Below are positions 55,273 through 62,891 of a stretch of 64,000 nt of DNA, piece after piece (the stretch's first letter is position 1; the number at the start of each line of letters is the position of its first letter). The position numbers and the translations under genes are program-made. The notes beneath the pieces are model-generated. The model was not told the origin of the DNA. It saw only the letters and a list, made by a program, of their open reading frames with translations, and did no database searches. Where the stretch lies: positions 248,001 to 312,000 of the forward strand of contig NZ_FRCK01000003.1 of assembly GCF_900142875.1 (NCBI RefSeq). Direction: 5' to 3'. The DNA is from Paracoccus solventivorans. Its GTDB lineage: Bacteria; Pseudomonadota; Alphaproteobacteria; Rhodobacterales; Rhodobacteraceae.

Positions 55273-56385
55273 ATGCAATATGAACAGCCCGGACAGGTCG
55301 AGCGCGACTGGTCCGACGCGATCTCGAGCATTGAAGAGATCATCGAGGACGCCCGCAACGGGCGCATGTTCGTGCTGGTCGATCACGAGGACCGCGAGAA
55401 CGAGGGCGATCTGGTCATCCCCGCCCAGATGGCGACGCCCGACGCGATCAACTTCATGGCCACCCACGGCCGCGGGCTGATCTGCCTGGCGCTGACCGCC
55501 GAGCGGGTGGACGCGCTGGGGCTGCCGCTGATGTCGCCCAAGAACTCGAGCCGCCACGAGACCGCCTTCACCATGTCGATCGAGGCGCGCGAGGGAGTGA
55601 CCACCGGGATTTCCGCCCACGACCGCGCCCGCACGGTGTCGGTCGCCATCGACCCGTCGCGCGGGGCCGCCGACATCGCCACGCCGGGGCATGTGTTCCC
55701 GCTGCGTGCGCGCCGGGGCGGGGTGCTGGTCCGCGCCGGCCATACCGAGGCCGCGGTGGATATTTCGCGGCTGGCCGGGCTGAACCCCGCCGGGGTGATC
55801 TGCGAGATCATGAAGGACGACGGCTCGATGGCGCGGCTGCCCGATCTGGTGGCCTTCGCACAGAAGCACGGGCTGAAGATCGGCACCATCAGCGACCTGA
55901 TCGCCTATCGCCGCCGCCACGACAACCTGATCGCCGAACGCCAGCAGCGGCAGGTTGCCTCGGCCCATGGCGGCGAATGGATGATGCGGGTCTTTGCCGA
56001 CGAGGCGCAGGGTGCCGAGCATATCGTGCTGAGCAAGGGCGACCTGACCACGCCCGAGCCGGTGCTGGTGCGGATGCACGCGCTGGACCCGCTGCACGAC
56101 GTGCTGGGCATCGGCCGCCCCGGCGACCTGCCCGCCGCCATGCGGATGATCGCCGAGGAAGGCCGCGGCGTCGTCGTGCTGCTGCGCGACCTGTCGCCGA
56201 CCCTGCCGCGGGTGGGCGAGGCCTCGCCGCACACGCTGCGCCAATACGGGCTGGGGGCGCAGATCCTCGCCTCGCTGGGGGTGCACGAGCTGGTGCTGCT
56301 GACCAATTCGGGCTTGCCCAAGGTGATCGGGCTTGACGCCTATGGGCTTTCCATCCATTCCACCCGCCCGATTCCGCAGGACTGA
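55273..56385 (+). CDS. ribB: 3,4-Dihydroxy-2-butanone 4-phosphate synthase with degenerate GTP cyclohydrolase II-like domain (RibBX type)
   Basis: 370 residues. The N-terminal RibB domain (residues about 10-210) has MFVLVDHEDRENEGDLVIPA, TTGISAHDRA and GHVFPLRARRGGVL with catalytic residues present, and makes the four-carbon lumazine precursor. The C-terminal half aligns with RibA (VLVRMHALDPLHDVLG; MIAEEGRGVVVLL; LLTNSGLPKVIGLDAYG) but has none of the three zinc cysteines of SECLTGDxxGSxRCDCG and lacks the REGR-like loop. It should not have cyclohydrolase activity, so RibA is expected elsewhere. Confidence 0.93.
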   Translation: MQYEQPGQVERDWSDAISSIEEIIEDARNGRMFVLVDHEDRENEGDLVIPAQMATPDAINFMATHGRGLICLALTAERVDALGLPLMSPKNSSRHETAFTMSIEAREGVTTGISAHDRARTVSVAIDPSRGAADIATPGHVFPLRARRGGVLVRAGHTEAAVDISRLAGLNPAGVICEIMKDDGSMARLPDLVAFAQKHGLKIGTISDLIAYRRRHDNLIAERQQRQVASAHGGEWMMRVFADEAQGAEHIVLSKGDLTTPEPVLVRMHALDPLHDVLGIGRPGDLPAAMRMIAEEGRGVVVLLRDLSPTLPRVGEASPHTLRQYGLGAQILASLGVHELVLLTNSGLPKVIGLDAYGLSIHSTRPIPQD

Positions 56386-56389
56386 GACC

Positions 56390-56947
56390 ATGGCCGCGCT
56401 GACCGAACACGCCACCCTGCCGCTGCCGGCCCGTGACGCGCCGGTGCGGCTGCTGATCGTGGTGGCGCCCTATTACCGCGCCATCGCCGACGGGCTGATC
56501 GCCGGCGCCCGCGCGGTGGCCGAGACCGCCGGCGCCAGCGTCGATCTGGTCGAGGTGCCGGGCGCGCTGGAAATCCCCACCGCCATCGGCATGGCCGGGC
56601 GGCTGGCGCAATACGACGGCTTCGTCGCGCTGGGCTGCGTGATCCGGGGCGAGACCACGCATTACGAGACCGTCTGCAACGACAGCTCGCGCGGGCTGGC
56701 GCTGCTGGGCCTGCAGGGGCTGTGCATCGGCAACGGCATCCTGACCGTCGAGAACATGGAACAGGCAGTGGTCCGCGCCGACCCCGCGCAGCAGGACAAG
56801 GGCGGCGGCGCCGCGGCCGCGGCGCTGCATCTGATCGCGCTGCACCGCCGCTGGGCGGGGGCGAAGCGCCCGATGGGGTTCGGCCGCGACGAGGACCGCG
56901 ACGTGCTGCGGCTGGCGGGCGAGATCGACGGATCGGGCCAGGCATGA
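56390..56947 (+). CDS. ribH: 6,7-Dimethyl-8-ribityllumazine synthase
   Basis: Penultimate step of riboflavin synthesis, 185 residues; usually forms a large oligomer. VVAPYYRAIADGLIAGA, VEVPGALEIPTAI and GCVIRGETTHYETVCND are family hallmarks. It begins 4 bp after ribB and overlaps nusB by 4 bp (ATGA). Confidence 0.96.
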   Translation: MAALTEHATLPLPARDAPVRLLIVVAPYYRAIADGLIAGARAVAETAGASVDLVEVPGALEIPTAIGMAGRLAQYDGFVALGCVIRGETTHYETVCNDSSRGLALLGLQGLCIGNGILTVENMEQAVVRADPAQQDKGGGAAAAALHLIALHRRWAGAKRPMGFGRDEDRDVLRLAGEIDGSGQA

Positions 56948-57429
56948 GCGAGGCTCCGAAATCCCGGCAGGCCCGCCCCGACCGCCGCGCGCTCAGCGCT
57001 GCGGCGCGGGTCTATGCCGTGCAGGCGCTGTTCCAGATGGAGGCCGCCGACCAGTCCGCCGACCGGGTTGTGCGCGAGTTCTCGAACTGGCGGATCGGCG
57101 TCGATTACGAAGAGGGCACCTCGCCCGAGGCCGACGAGGACCTGTTCAAGCGCATCGTGGATGCGACGGTGAACTGGCAGGCGCGGATTGACCAGATGAC
57201 CGACCGCGCGCTGGTGGCGAAATGGCCCATCGCCCGCATCGACCCGGTGCTGCGGGCGCTGTTCCGCGCCGCCGGGGCCGAGCTGGTCGGCTCGGACGTG
57301 CCGCCGCGGGTGGTGATTTCTGAATATGTCGCGGTGGCGGATGCGTTCTTCCCCGACGGGCGAGAGACGCGCTTCGTCAACGCGGTGCTGGACCACATGG
57401 CCCGCGACGCCCGCCCCGACGCATTCTGA
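56944..57429 (+). CDS. nusB: Transcription antitermination factor NusB
   Basis: Binds boxA with NusE in rRNA antitermination, 161 residues. AARVYAVQALFQMEA at the start and DVPPRVVISEYVAVADAFFPDG then FVNAVLDHMARD at the end are typical. The ribH-nusB overlap is standard in proteobacteria. Confidence 0.95.
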   Translation: MSEAPKSRQARPDRRALSAAARVYAVQALFQMEAADQSADRVVREFSNWRIGVDYEEGTSPEADEDLFKRIVDATVNWQARIDQMTDRALVAKWPIARIDPVLRALFRAAGAELVGSDVPPRVVISEYVAVADAFFPDGRETRFVNAVLDHMARDARPDAF

Positions 57430-57507
57430 ACGGGGCGGCGTGCGGCCGCAGGTGACATGGCCGGCCGCAGCCCCTAGATTGATGGCAGAGCCTGCGGAAG
57501 GTCGCCC

Positions 57508-57918
57508 ATGCCCGAGCCCGTGATGCCCGACCCTGTAACGCCTGCGCCCCAGCGGGCGCTTTCCGATGCCGCCGGCGACGAGCTGCCCGAGCCCGTCCTG
57601 CCCGAGCTGGTGCGGCTGTATCTGCGCAACATCGCGCTGGGGTTCCTGCTGGCGCTGGTGTTCACCGGGCTGCTGCTGGCGCTGGACGTGGCGCATCTGC
57701 GGCACCTGACCCTGGAAACCACCGGCGGCTGGCTGGCCATCGTGATGCTGGTGGCCTTCAACACCATCGTCTTTGCCGGGGTGCAGTTCGCCATTGCGGT
57801 GATGCGCATGGCCGAGCCGGGCGACCCGCCCCGCCGCGGCAGCCGCGCCCCGGTGACCGGACACGAGCCCGTTGCGGTGCCCGTCCCGGCCCGCCCGCGC
57901 GGCCGAGTCGCTCCCTGA
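57508..57918 (+). CDS. Small inner-membrane protein, function unknown
   Basis: Protein of 136 residues with a Pro-rich cytoplasmic start, two membrane spans (NIALGFLLALVFTGLLLALDV and GGWLAIVMLVAFNTIVFAGV) and a Pro/Arg-rich tail. No family identified. It begins about 78 bp after nusB and might be the last gene of that operon. A real gene is likely from length and membrane pattern, but no homologue is recalled with a function. Confidence 0.65.
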   Translation: MPEPVMPDPVTPAPQRALSDAAGDELPEPVLPELVRLYLRNIALGFLLALVFTGLLLALDVAHLRHLTLETTGGWLAIVMLVAFNTIVFAGVQFAIAVMRMAEPGDPPRRGSRAPVTGHEPVAVPVPARPRGRVAP

Positions 57919-58308
57919 GTCCAGCCCGGTTTTGCGGGGTCCCGGCAGAGCGCTGCGGCGGCCGGATCGGGCGCAGTTTTCCGGCATCACCTTGTGGGTT
58001 ATTTGCAACATCCTGCGCCCGCCGCCGCGCGCGATTCCGTGATTGCGTGAGCATTCGCGGCGACCGGTGCGCAATTCCCGGATTGTTCCCGTTAAGGACA
58101 ACTGCCTCTGTCACGGTGCTTTTCCGGAATGTCGCAGACAAAACAGTCCTTACCCCTGTCGTCACTGCAAAGGTTCCGTAACAGCGGGTCACGGTTGCGT
58201 GACACCGGCCGTGTTTCGCGCACCGGTTAACCGGCGGGCACCAAGGGTCTAGTTCATCGTTGCATGAACAAGCGGCGCCTGTCGCCGCCACAGGACGAGA
58301 GGTTCACC
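57919..58308. other. 390-bp leader of the DUF481 gene
   Basis: No supported gene. The right half is AT-richer than average and probably holds the promoter of the outer-membrane gene; it includes a perfect dyad at 58188-58203. Confidence 0.5.
58188..58203. promoter_or_regulatory. Perfect 6-bp dyad, candidate operator
   Basis: GTCACGGTTGCGTGAC: arms GTCACG and CGTGAC with a 4-bp spacer, about 105 bp before the outer-membrane gene start. Which regulator would bind is unknown. Confidence 0.45.
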
Positions 58309-59238
58309 ATGAAAAAGCTTTCCCTTATCGCCAGCGCCTCGGCGCTTGCCATCGTGATCGGCGCCCCGGTGTTCGCGCAGACCGAATTCTCGACCGGTGC
58401 CAACATCACCGGCGTCGGCGGGGTCGAGGACCGGCTGGATGATGTCGAAGAGGCGGTGCAGGACGATTTCGAGCGTTCGCAGGACGCCGCCCGCTTCGGC
58501 CCGGCCGACCGCCGCACCGGCACCTTCGGCTCGATCGCGCTGACCTATGCCGGCCGCAGCGGCAACTATGAGAACCAGGATTTCTCGCTGGCCGGGCGGC
58601 TGTCGAACAACCAGGGCCCGTTCCAGCAGTCGGTCGGGCTGTTGCTGGAATACGGCGAGGACAACGACGGCGAGACCGACACCAAGCGCACCTCGGTGAT
58701 CTACGACGGCAACTATTTCTTCAACGAACAGCTCTATGCCTTCGTGCTGGGCCGGGCTGCAGTTGATGGGATCGCCGATGATGATCTGGACACTCTGGCC
58801 GTGGACGATCCCGACGAATTCGCTGATCGTGACGGCCGTCTGAAGCGCGATGCCTTCCTGGGCTTCGGTCCGGGCTACCGGGTCATCAACAACGACACCA
58901 CCGCCTGGCGCGTGCAGGCCGGCGTCGGGATCCGCTACACCCACACCGTGCGGACCGTTTCCGCGCTTCCGGATGCTGCTTATGTCGAATCCGACACCTC
59001 GGTCGGCTACATCGCGTCGTCGCGCTTCTATCACAAGTTCAACGACCAGTTCTTCCTGACCAACGACACCGACTATCTGACGTCGGATGCCAATGACATC
59101 GCGTGGAACGAGCTGGGCCTGAACTTCAAGATGAGCGACGCGCTGGCGACCCGCGTGTCCTACAAGACGGAATACGTCTCGGACCGCGCGATCCGCACCG
59201 ACAACACGCTGGGCGTGTCGCTGGTCTACGGCTTCTGA
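58309..59238 (+). CDS. DUF481 family outer-membrane beta-barrel protein
   Basis: Protein of 309 residues with a signal peptide (MKKLSLIASASALAIVIGAP, cleavage after VFAQ) and alternating beta strands ending in LGVSLVYGF, a terminal aromatic residue typical of outer-membrane barrels. GSIALTYAGRSGNYENQDFS begins the DUF481 (YdiY) region. Function unknown; members are salt or stress linked in some species. The ATG with GAGAGG 8 bases upstream is chosen. Two strong hairpins follow. Confidence 0.85.
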   Translation: MKKLSLIASASALAIVIGAPVFAQTEFSTGANITGVGGVEDRLDDVEEAVQDDFERSQDAARFGPADRRTGTFGSIALTYAGRSGNYENQDFSLAGRLSNNQGPFQQSVGLLLEYGEDNDGETDTKRTSVIYDGNYFFNEQLYAFVLGRAAVDGIADDDLDTLAVDDPDEFADRDGRLKRDAFLGFGPGYRVINNDTTAWRVQAGVGIRYTHTVRTVSALPDAAYVESDTSVGYIASSRFYHKFNDQFFLTNDTDYLTSDANDIAWNELGLNFKMSDALATRVSYKTEYVSDRAIRTDNTLGVSLVYGF

Positions 59239-59264
59239 TTTTCCCTCGTCAGAAGTCTCTCGGG

Positions 59265-59291
59265 AAGGGGCGGCCCCAGCGGCCGCCCCTT
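59265..59291 (+). terminator. Terminator of the DUF481 gene (first hairpin)
   Basis: AAGGGGCGGCC/GGCCGCCCCTT, an 11-bp perfect stem with a 5-base loop, followed by TCTTG. It lies 26 bp past the stop. Confidence 0.8.
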
Positions 59292-59302
59292 TCTTGCAAC
59301 GA

Positions 59303-59330
59303 AAAAGGCCGCCCCGGGGGGCGGCCTTTT
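59303..59330. terminator. Second hairpin, bidirectional terminator type
   Basis: AAAAGGCCGCCCC/GGGGCGGCCTTTT, a near-perfect palindrome with a 2-base centre and A/T tracts on both sides. It would stop transcription from either direction. Confidence 0.75.
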
Positions 59331-59464
59331 CAGGTGGCGGGAACCGCAGCGACCGTGCCGACGCAGGTTTCCCCGAAAGCCTGGATGTCCAGGTGGGAGC
59401 CGGGTAACAGGACCAGGGCCCTGACAGAGCCAGCCCCCTCGGTGAAGTTATAGGCCAGTGGAAA
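59330..59464 (-). other. Possible gene remnant in the 59.2-59.6 kb gap
   Basis: On the minus strand a frame reads PLAYNFTEGAGSVRALVLLP and on to ...GTVAAVPAT with a TGA stop at the terminator, and looks coding in composition, but it has no start codon. A run of seven T bases (complement of 59461-59467) sits where a frame change would be needed to extend it upstream. It may be the 3' end of a broken small gene. Otherwise I see nothing in this 250-bp stretch. Confidence 0.25.
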
Positions 59465-59581
59465 AAAAGGCCGTCACGAGAAGAGCAGAAACCCGCCAGC
59501 GCCTTAGGTAGTGACCGGGAAGCGGCGCCGCAAGACCTGCCGGGCGTTGCAGGATGTTTCCGCTTCGTTCATGGTGGCGCC

Positions 59582-60055
59582 ATGGTGATTCCAACGATCC
59601 TGCCCCAGCCCGTGCCGGCGCTGCCGCGGCCGGGACAGCTGCTGGCCCGCGGCGTCTCGCGGATGCTGCTGGCGCTGGGCCATGCGCCGTTGTGCGAATT
59701 CGTGCCGGCGCCGGGGCTGCGGGTCGACGTGGTGTCGGTGGCCCCGGGCGGCGAGATCTGGATCGTCGAGTGCAAGAGTTGCCGCGCCGATTTCGCCGCC
59801 GACCGCAAGTGGCAGGGCTATCTGGACTGGTGCGACCGCTTCTTCTGGGCGGTGGACGGCGATTTCCCGCGCGAGGTCCTGCCCGACGGCGGCGGGCTGA
59901 TCCTGGCCGATTCCCACGGCGCCGAGCTGGAGCTGATGGCGCCGCTGGCCAAGCTGGCGGCGGCGCGGCGCGCGCGGCTGCTGCGCGACGTGGCGCGGGT
60001 GGCGGCAGTGCGGCTGCTGCGGGCCAGCGATCCGGGGGCGGCGATCGACGGATAA
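59582..60055 (+). CDS. mmcB: MmcB family DNA repair protein
   Basis: Protein of 157 residues of the MmcB/DUF1052 family, a nuclease-fold protein linked to mutagenesis repair (ImuBC-type) in Caulobacter. WIVECKSCRADFAADRKWQGY contains the E-x-K motif of PD-(D/E)XK nucleases, and YLDWCDRFFWAVDGDFPREVLP follows. GGGGCT elements flank it. No imu genes are nearby. Confidence 0.82.
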   Translation: MVIPTILPQPVPALPRPGQLLARGVSRMLLALGHAPLCEFVPAPGLRVDVVSVAPGGEIWIVECKSCRADFAADRKWQGYLDWCDRFFWAVDGDFPREVLPDGGGLILADSHGAELELMAPLAKLAAARRARLLRDVARVAAVRLLRASDPGAAIDG

Positions 60056-60057
60056 GG

Positions 60058-60113
60058 GGGCGCTGCCCCGTCGTCTGCGACGGCTTCCCCGGGATATCTG
60101 GGCCAAGATGAAA
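60058..60113. repeat. Hairpin element, 'CCCGGGATATCT' type
   Basis: A perfect CCGTCG/CGACGG hairpin precedes CCCCGGGATATCTGGGCC and AAGATGAAAG, between the convergent mmcB and DUF6324 genes. Same family as the other CCCGGGATATTT elements. Confidence 0.7.
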
Positions 60114-60123
60114 GCGCCGGGGC

Positions 60124-60357
60124 TCAGCGGCGCGCGGGGCCCTTGGGGCGGGGGGATTTCGGCTTCGGGGCCTGGCCGATCTCCCGCGCAGCCTCGGCGG
60201 CGGCCATCAGTTCCTCGGCGATCTCGATGGCCTCGTCGGGGTCGAAGTCGAGCGGCAGCTCGACGCCCTCGCCCTCGACATAGATGCGCACCATGCCCAG
60301 ATCCGTCGGCCCGATCTGCAGATTGGCGGCGACGTCGCTTTCCTTGTTGATCCCCAT
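60124..60357 (-). CDS. DUF6324-like small acidic protein
   Basis: Protein of 77 residues starting MGINKESDVAANLQIGPTDL, then VRIYVEGEGVELPLDFDPDE and an acidic helix, ending in a basic PKPKSPRPKGPARR tail. This is a small conserved rhodobacteral family of unknown function. The ATG of MGINKE with AAGGAG 7 bases upstream is clearly better than the earlier codon. Confidence 0.75.
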   Translation of the reverse strand: MGINKESDVAANLQIGPTDLGMVRIYVEGEGVELPLDFDPDEAIEIAEELMAAAEAAREIGQAPKPKSPRPKGPARR

Positions 60358-60463
60358 GGCATCGCTCCTTCCACGGCCTGCGTCAGGCGGTCTATCCGAC
60401 GGGGGCAGGGGCGGCAAGTCGGGCTTGCATCCCCCCCGGCAAGCGTCTATCTGAAGCGCCTGT

Positions 60464-60540
60464 GCCGCCTTAGCTCAGTTGGTTAGAGCGCCGGATTGTG
60501 GATCCGGAGGTCCCCCGTTCGAGCCGGGGAGGCGGTACCA
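60464..60540 (+). tRNA. tRNA-His (anticodon GTG), G-1 absent, A73
   Basis: 77 nt including an encoded CCA. The acceptor stem GCCGCCT/AGGCGGT has a G1-U72 pair and discriminator A73, with no G at -1 (the base before is T). The D-arm GCTC...GAGC, anticodon stem CCGGA/TCCGG with loop TTGTGGA, and T-arm CCCCG TTCGAGC CGGGG are all good. Loss of G-1 with A73 is known from an alphaproteobacterial clade. Confidence 0.93.
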
Positions 60541-60691
60541 TTCCCGCACCGTCTGAGGGGCCTTGTGCCCGTTTGTGTCGGCCCTGCGAATCGCGGCGTG
60601 CCTGTGCGCCTGATAGCGGCGCCACGAGTTCTCAGAGCCTGTGATGCACGACGATGCCGGGCTCAATCCCCCCGCCGATCCTGCCGCCCGC

Positions 60692-61591
60692 TCAGGGTTC
60701 GGCAAGCTCCTGCAACCATTCCGAAAACAGGTCCAGCGAGCGTTGCGCCTGCGCTTGCGCCGGGCGGATCAGCGCATAGGATGAGCCGCCGGTCAGCACC
60801 TGCGGGCAGGGCTGGCGCAGCGTGCCCTCGGCCAGCGCCTCGGCCGCGAAGATGTCGGGCAGCAGCGCCACCCCCATGCCGGCGCGGGCGGCGGCGATCA
60901 CCATGCCGAAATGCTGGAACCGCGGCCCGCGCAGCTGGCCGAAGGGCTCGACCCCGGCGGCGGCGAGCCAGTCGCTCCACAATTCGGGGCGGGTGGATTG
61001 CTGGATCAGCGGCCAGTTCAGCAGCTCGGCCGGGGGCAGCACCGCGGCCCCGATCAGCGCCGGCGAGGCGACCACGATCAGGTTTTCGGGACAGATCGGC
61101 AGCACCCTGGTGCCCGGCCGCGCCATTTCCACCCGCTGCAGCGCCGCGTCAAAGGGCGAATCGTCGAAATCCACCGGCGCCAGCGCCTCGGCCAGGTCGA
61201 TCCCGATGCTCGGGTGGCGGCGCGAGAACCCGGCCAGCCGCGGGATCAGCCAGCTGGTGGCAAAGGTCGGCAGCACCGCCAGCCGCAGCACGTCCTCGCC
61301 CCCGCCGAAGGCCATCACCATCCGCGCCGATGATTCGATCCGGTCGAGGATGTCGCGCGCGTCGCGCACCAGCGCGCGGCCGGCATCCGACAGCACCAGC
61401 CGCTGGCGTTCGCGGTGAAACAGCCGCACGCCCAGCCGTTCCTCCAGCGTGCGGATCGAGCGGCTGACCGCGCCCTGGGTCAGGCTCAGCGCCTCGGCCG
61501 CGGCCGAGGCCGTGCCCAGATCGGCGCTGTAAAGCAGGGCGCGCAATTCCTGCACCGTCGGCGTGTACGAGGGGCGGTTCTGGCGGATCAT
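60692..61591 (-). CDS. LysR family transcriptional regulator
   Basis: Protein of 299 residues: a winged helix-turn-helix ([25 protein letters not shown] then [21 protein letters not shown]) and a LysR substrate domain with [18 protein letters not shown]. Divergent from gcdH, so it most likely controls the glutaryl-CoA genes; the inducer is not readable from sequence. The 151 bp on its other side, to tRNA-His, hold nothing recognisable. Confidence 0.9.
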   Translation of the reverse strand: MIRQNRPSYTPTVQELRALLYSADLGTASAAAEALSLTQGAVSRSIRTLEERLGVRLFHRERQRLVLSDAGRALVRDARDILDRIESSARMVMAFGGGEDVLRLAVLPTFATSWLIPRLAGFSRRHPSIGIDLAEALAPVDFDDSPFDAALQRVEMARPGTRVLPICPENLIVVASPALIGAAVLPPAELLNWPLIQQSTRPELWSDWLAAAGVEPFGQLRGPRFQHFGMVIAAARAGMGVALLPDIFAAEALAEGTLRQPCPQVLTGGSSYALIRPAQAQAQRSLDLFSEWLQELAEP

Positions 61592-61679
61592 CAGGAAAAC
61601 TCATGAACTGGACAGGAAACATCGTTATCCTTGCCTGCGCAGCTTCGCTAGACCCGGCTCAGCATACGGAGAGGAAATC

Positions 61680-62891
61680 ATGCCCGCACTCAAGCCCAAG
61701 GACGCGCCCGACCTGAACCGCTTCGATTGGGAGGACCCGTTCCGCCTGAACGACCAGCTGTCCGAGGACGAGCGGATGATGCGCGACAGCGCCCGCGCCT
61801 ATGCGCAGGAAAAGCTGCAGCCGCGGGTGATCGCCGCCTATCGCGACGAGGCGACCGACCCCGCGATCTTCCGCGAGATGGGCGAGATGGGCCTGCTGGG
61901 CGTCACCGTCCCCGAGGAATACGGCGGCCTGGGGGCGTCTTACGTCAGCTACGGGCTGGTCGCGCGCGAGGTCGAGCGGGTCGATTCGGGCTATCGCTCG
62001 ATGATGTCGGTGCAGTCGTCGCTGGTGATGTATCCGATCTATGCCTACGGCTCCGAGGAACAGCGGCAGAAATACCTGCCAAAACTGGCCTCGGGCGAGT
62101 TCATCGGCTGCTTCGGCCTGACCGAGCCCGACGCGGGCTCGGACCCCGGCGGCATGAAGACCACCGCCAAAAAGACCGCCGGCGGCTATGTGCTGAACGG
62201 CACCAAGATGTGGATTTCCAACTCGCCCATCGCGGATGTGTTCGTGGTCTGGGCCAAGTCCGAGGCGCATGGCGGCAAGATCCGTGGCTTCGTTCTGGAC
62301 AAGGGCATGAAGGGCCTCTCTGCCCCCAAGATCGAGGGCAAGCTGAGCTTGCGCGCCTCGATCACCGGCGAGATCGTCATGCAGGACGTCGAGGTGGGCG
62401 AGGATGCGCTGCTGCCCAACGTCGAGGGGCTGAAGGGGCCGTTCGGCTGTCTCAACCGCGCCCGCTACGGGATCAGCTGGGGCGTGCTGGGTGCGGCCGA
62501 GTTCTGTTTCCACGCCGCGCGGCAATACGGGCTGGACCGCCACCAGTTCAAGCGGCCGCTGGCCAACACCCAGCTTTACCAGCTGAAACTGGCCAACATG
62601 ATGACCGAGATCACCCTGGGGTTGCAGGCAAGCCTGCAGGTCGGGCGGCTGATGGATGCGGCGCAGGCCGCGCCCGAGATGATTTCCATCGTCAAGCGCA
62701 ACAACTGCGGCAAGGCGCTGGACATCGCCCGCATCGCCCGCGACATGCACGGCGGCAACGGCATTTCCGAAGAGTTCCAGGTCATGCGCCACGCGCAGAA
62801 CCTTGAAACCGTGAACACCTATGAGGGCACCCACGACGTGCACGCGCTGATCCTGGGCCGCGCGATCACCGGGTTGCAGGCCTTCGCGTGA
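61680..62891 (+). CDS. gcdH: Glutaryl-CoA dehydrogenase
   Basis: FAD enzyme of the acyl-CoA dehydrogenase family that oxidises and decarboxylates glutaryl-CoA to crotonyl-CoA in lysine/tryptophan degradation, 403 residues. [15 protein letters not shown] and [20 protein letters not shown] are GcdH-like, and the catalytic Glu is in [28 protein letters not shown] lies just upstream of the ATG. The GTG start of the next gene overlaps its stop by 4 bp. Confidence 0.94.
   Translation: MPALKPKDAPDLNRFDWEDPFRLNDQLSEDERMMRDSARAYAQEKLQPRVIAAYRDEATDPAIFREMGEMGLLGVTVPEEYGGLGASYVSYGLVAREVERVDSGYRSMMSVQSSLVMYPIYAYGSEEQRQKYLPKLASGEFIGCFGLTEPDAGSDPGGMKTTAKKTAGGYVLNGTKMWISNSPIADVFVVWAKSEAHGGKIRGFVLDKGMKGLSAPKIEGKLSLRASITGEIVMQDVEVGEDALLPNVEGLKGPFGCLNRARYGISWGVLGAAEFCFHAARQYGLDRHQFKRPLANTQLYQLKLANMMTEITLGLQASLQVGRLMDAAQAAPEMISIVKRNNCGKALDIARIARDMHGGNGISEEFQVMRHAQNLETVNTYEGTHDVHALILGRAITGLQAFA

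Noticed and set aside
55273..56385. Bifunctional RibBA
   Set aside because: The RibA-like half lacks the zinc cysteines and catalytic loop, so only RibB activity is claimed.
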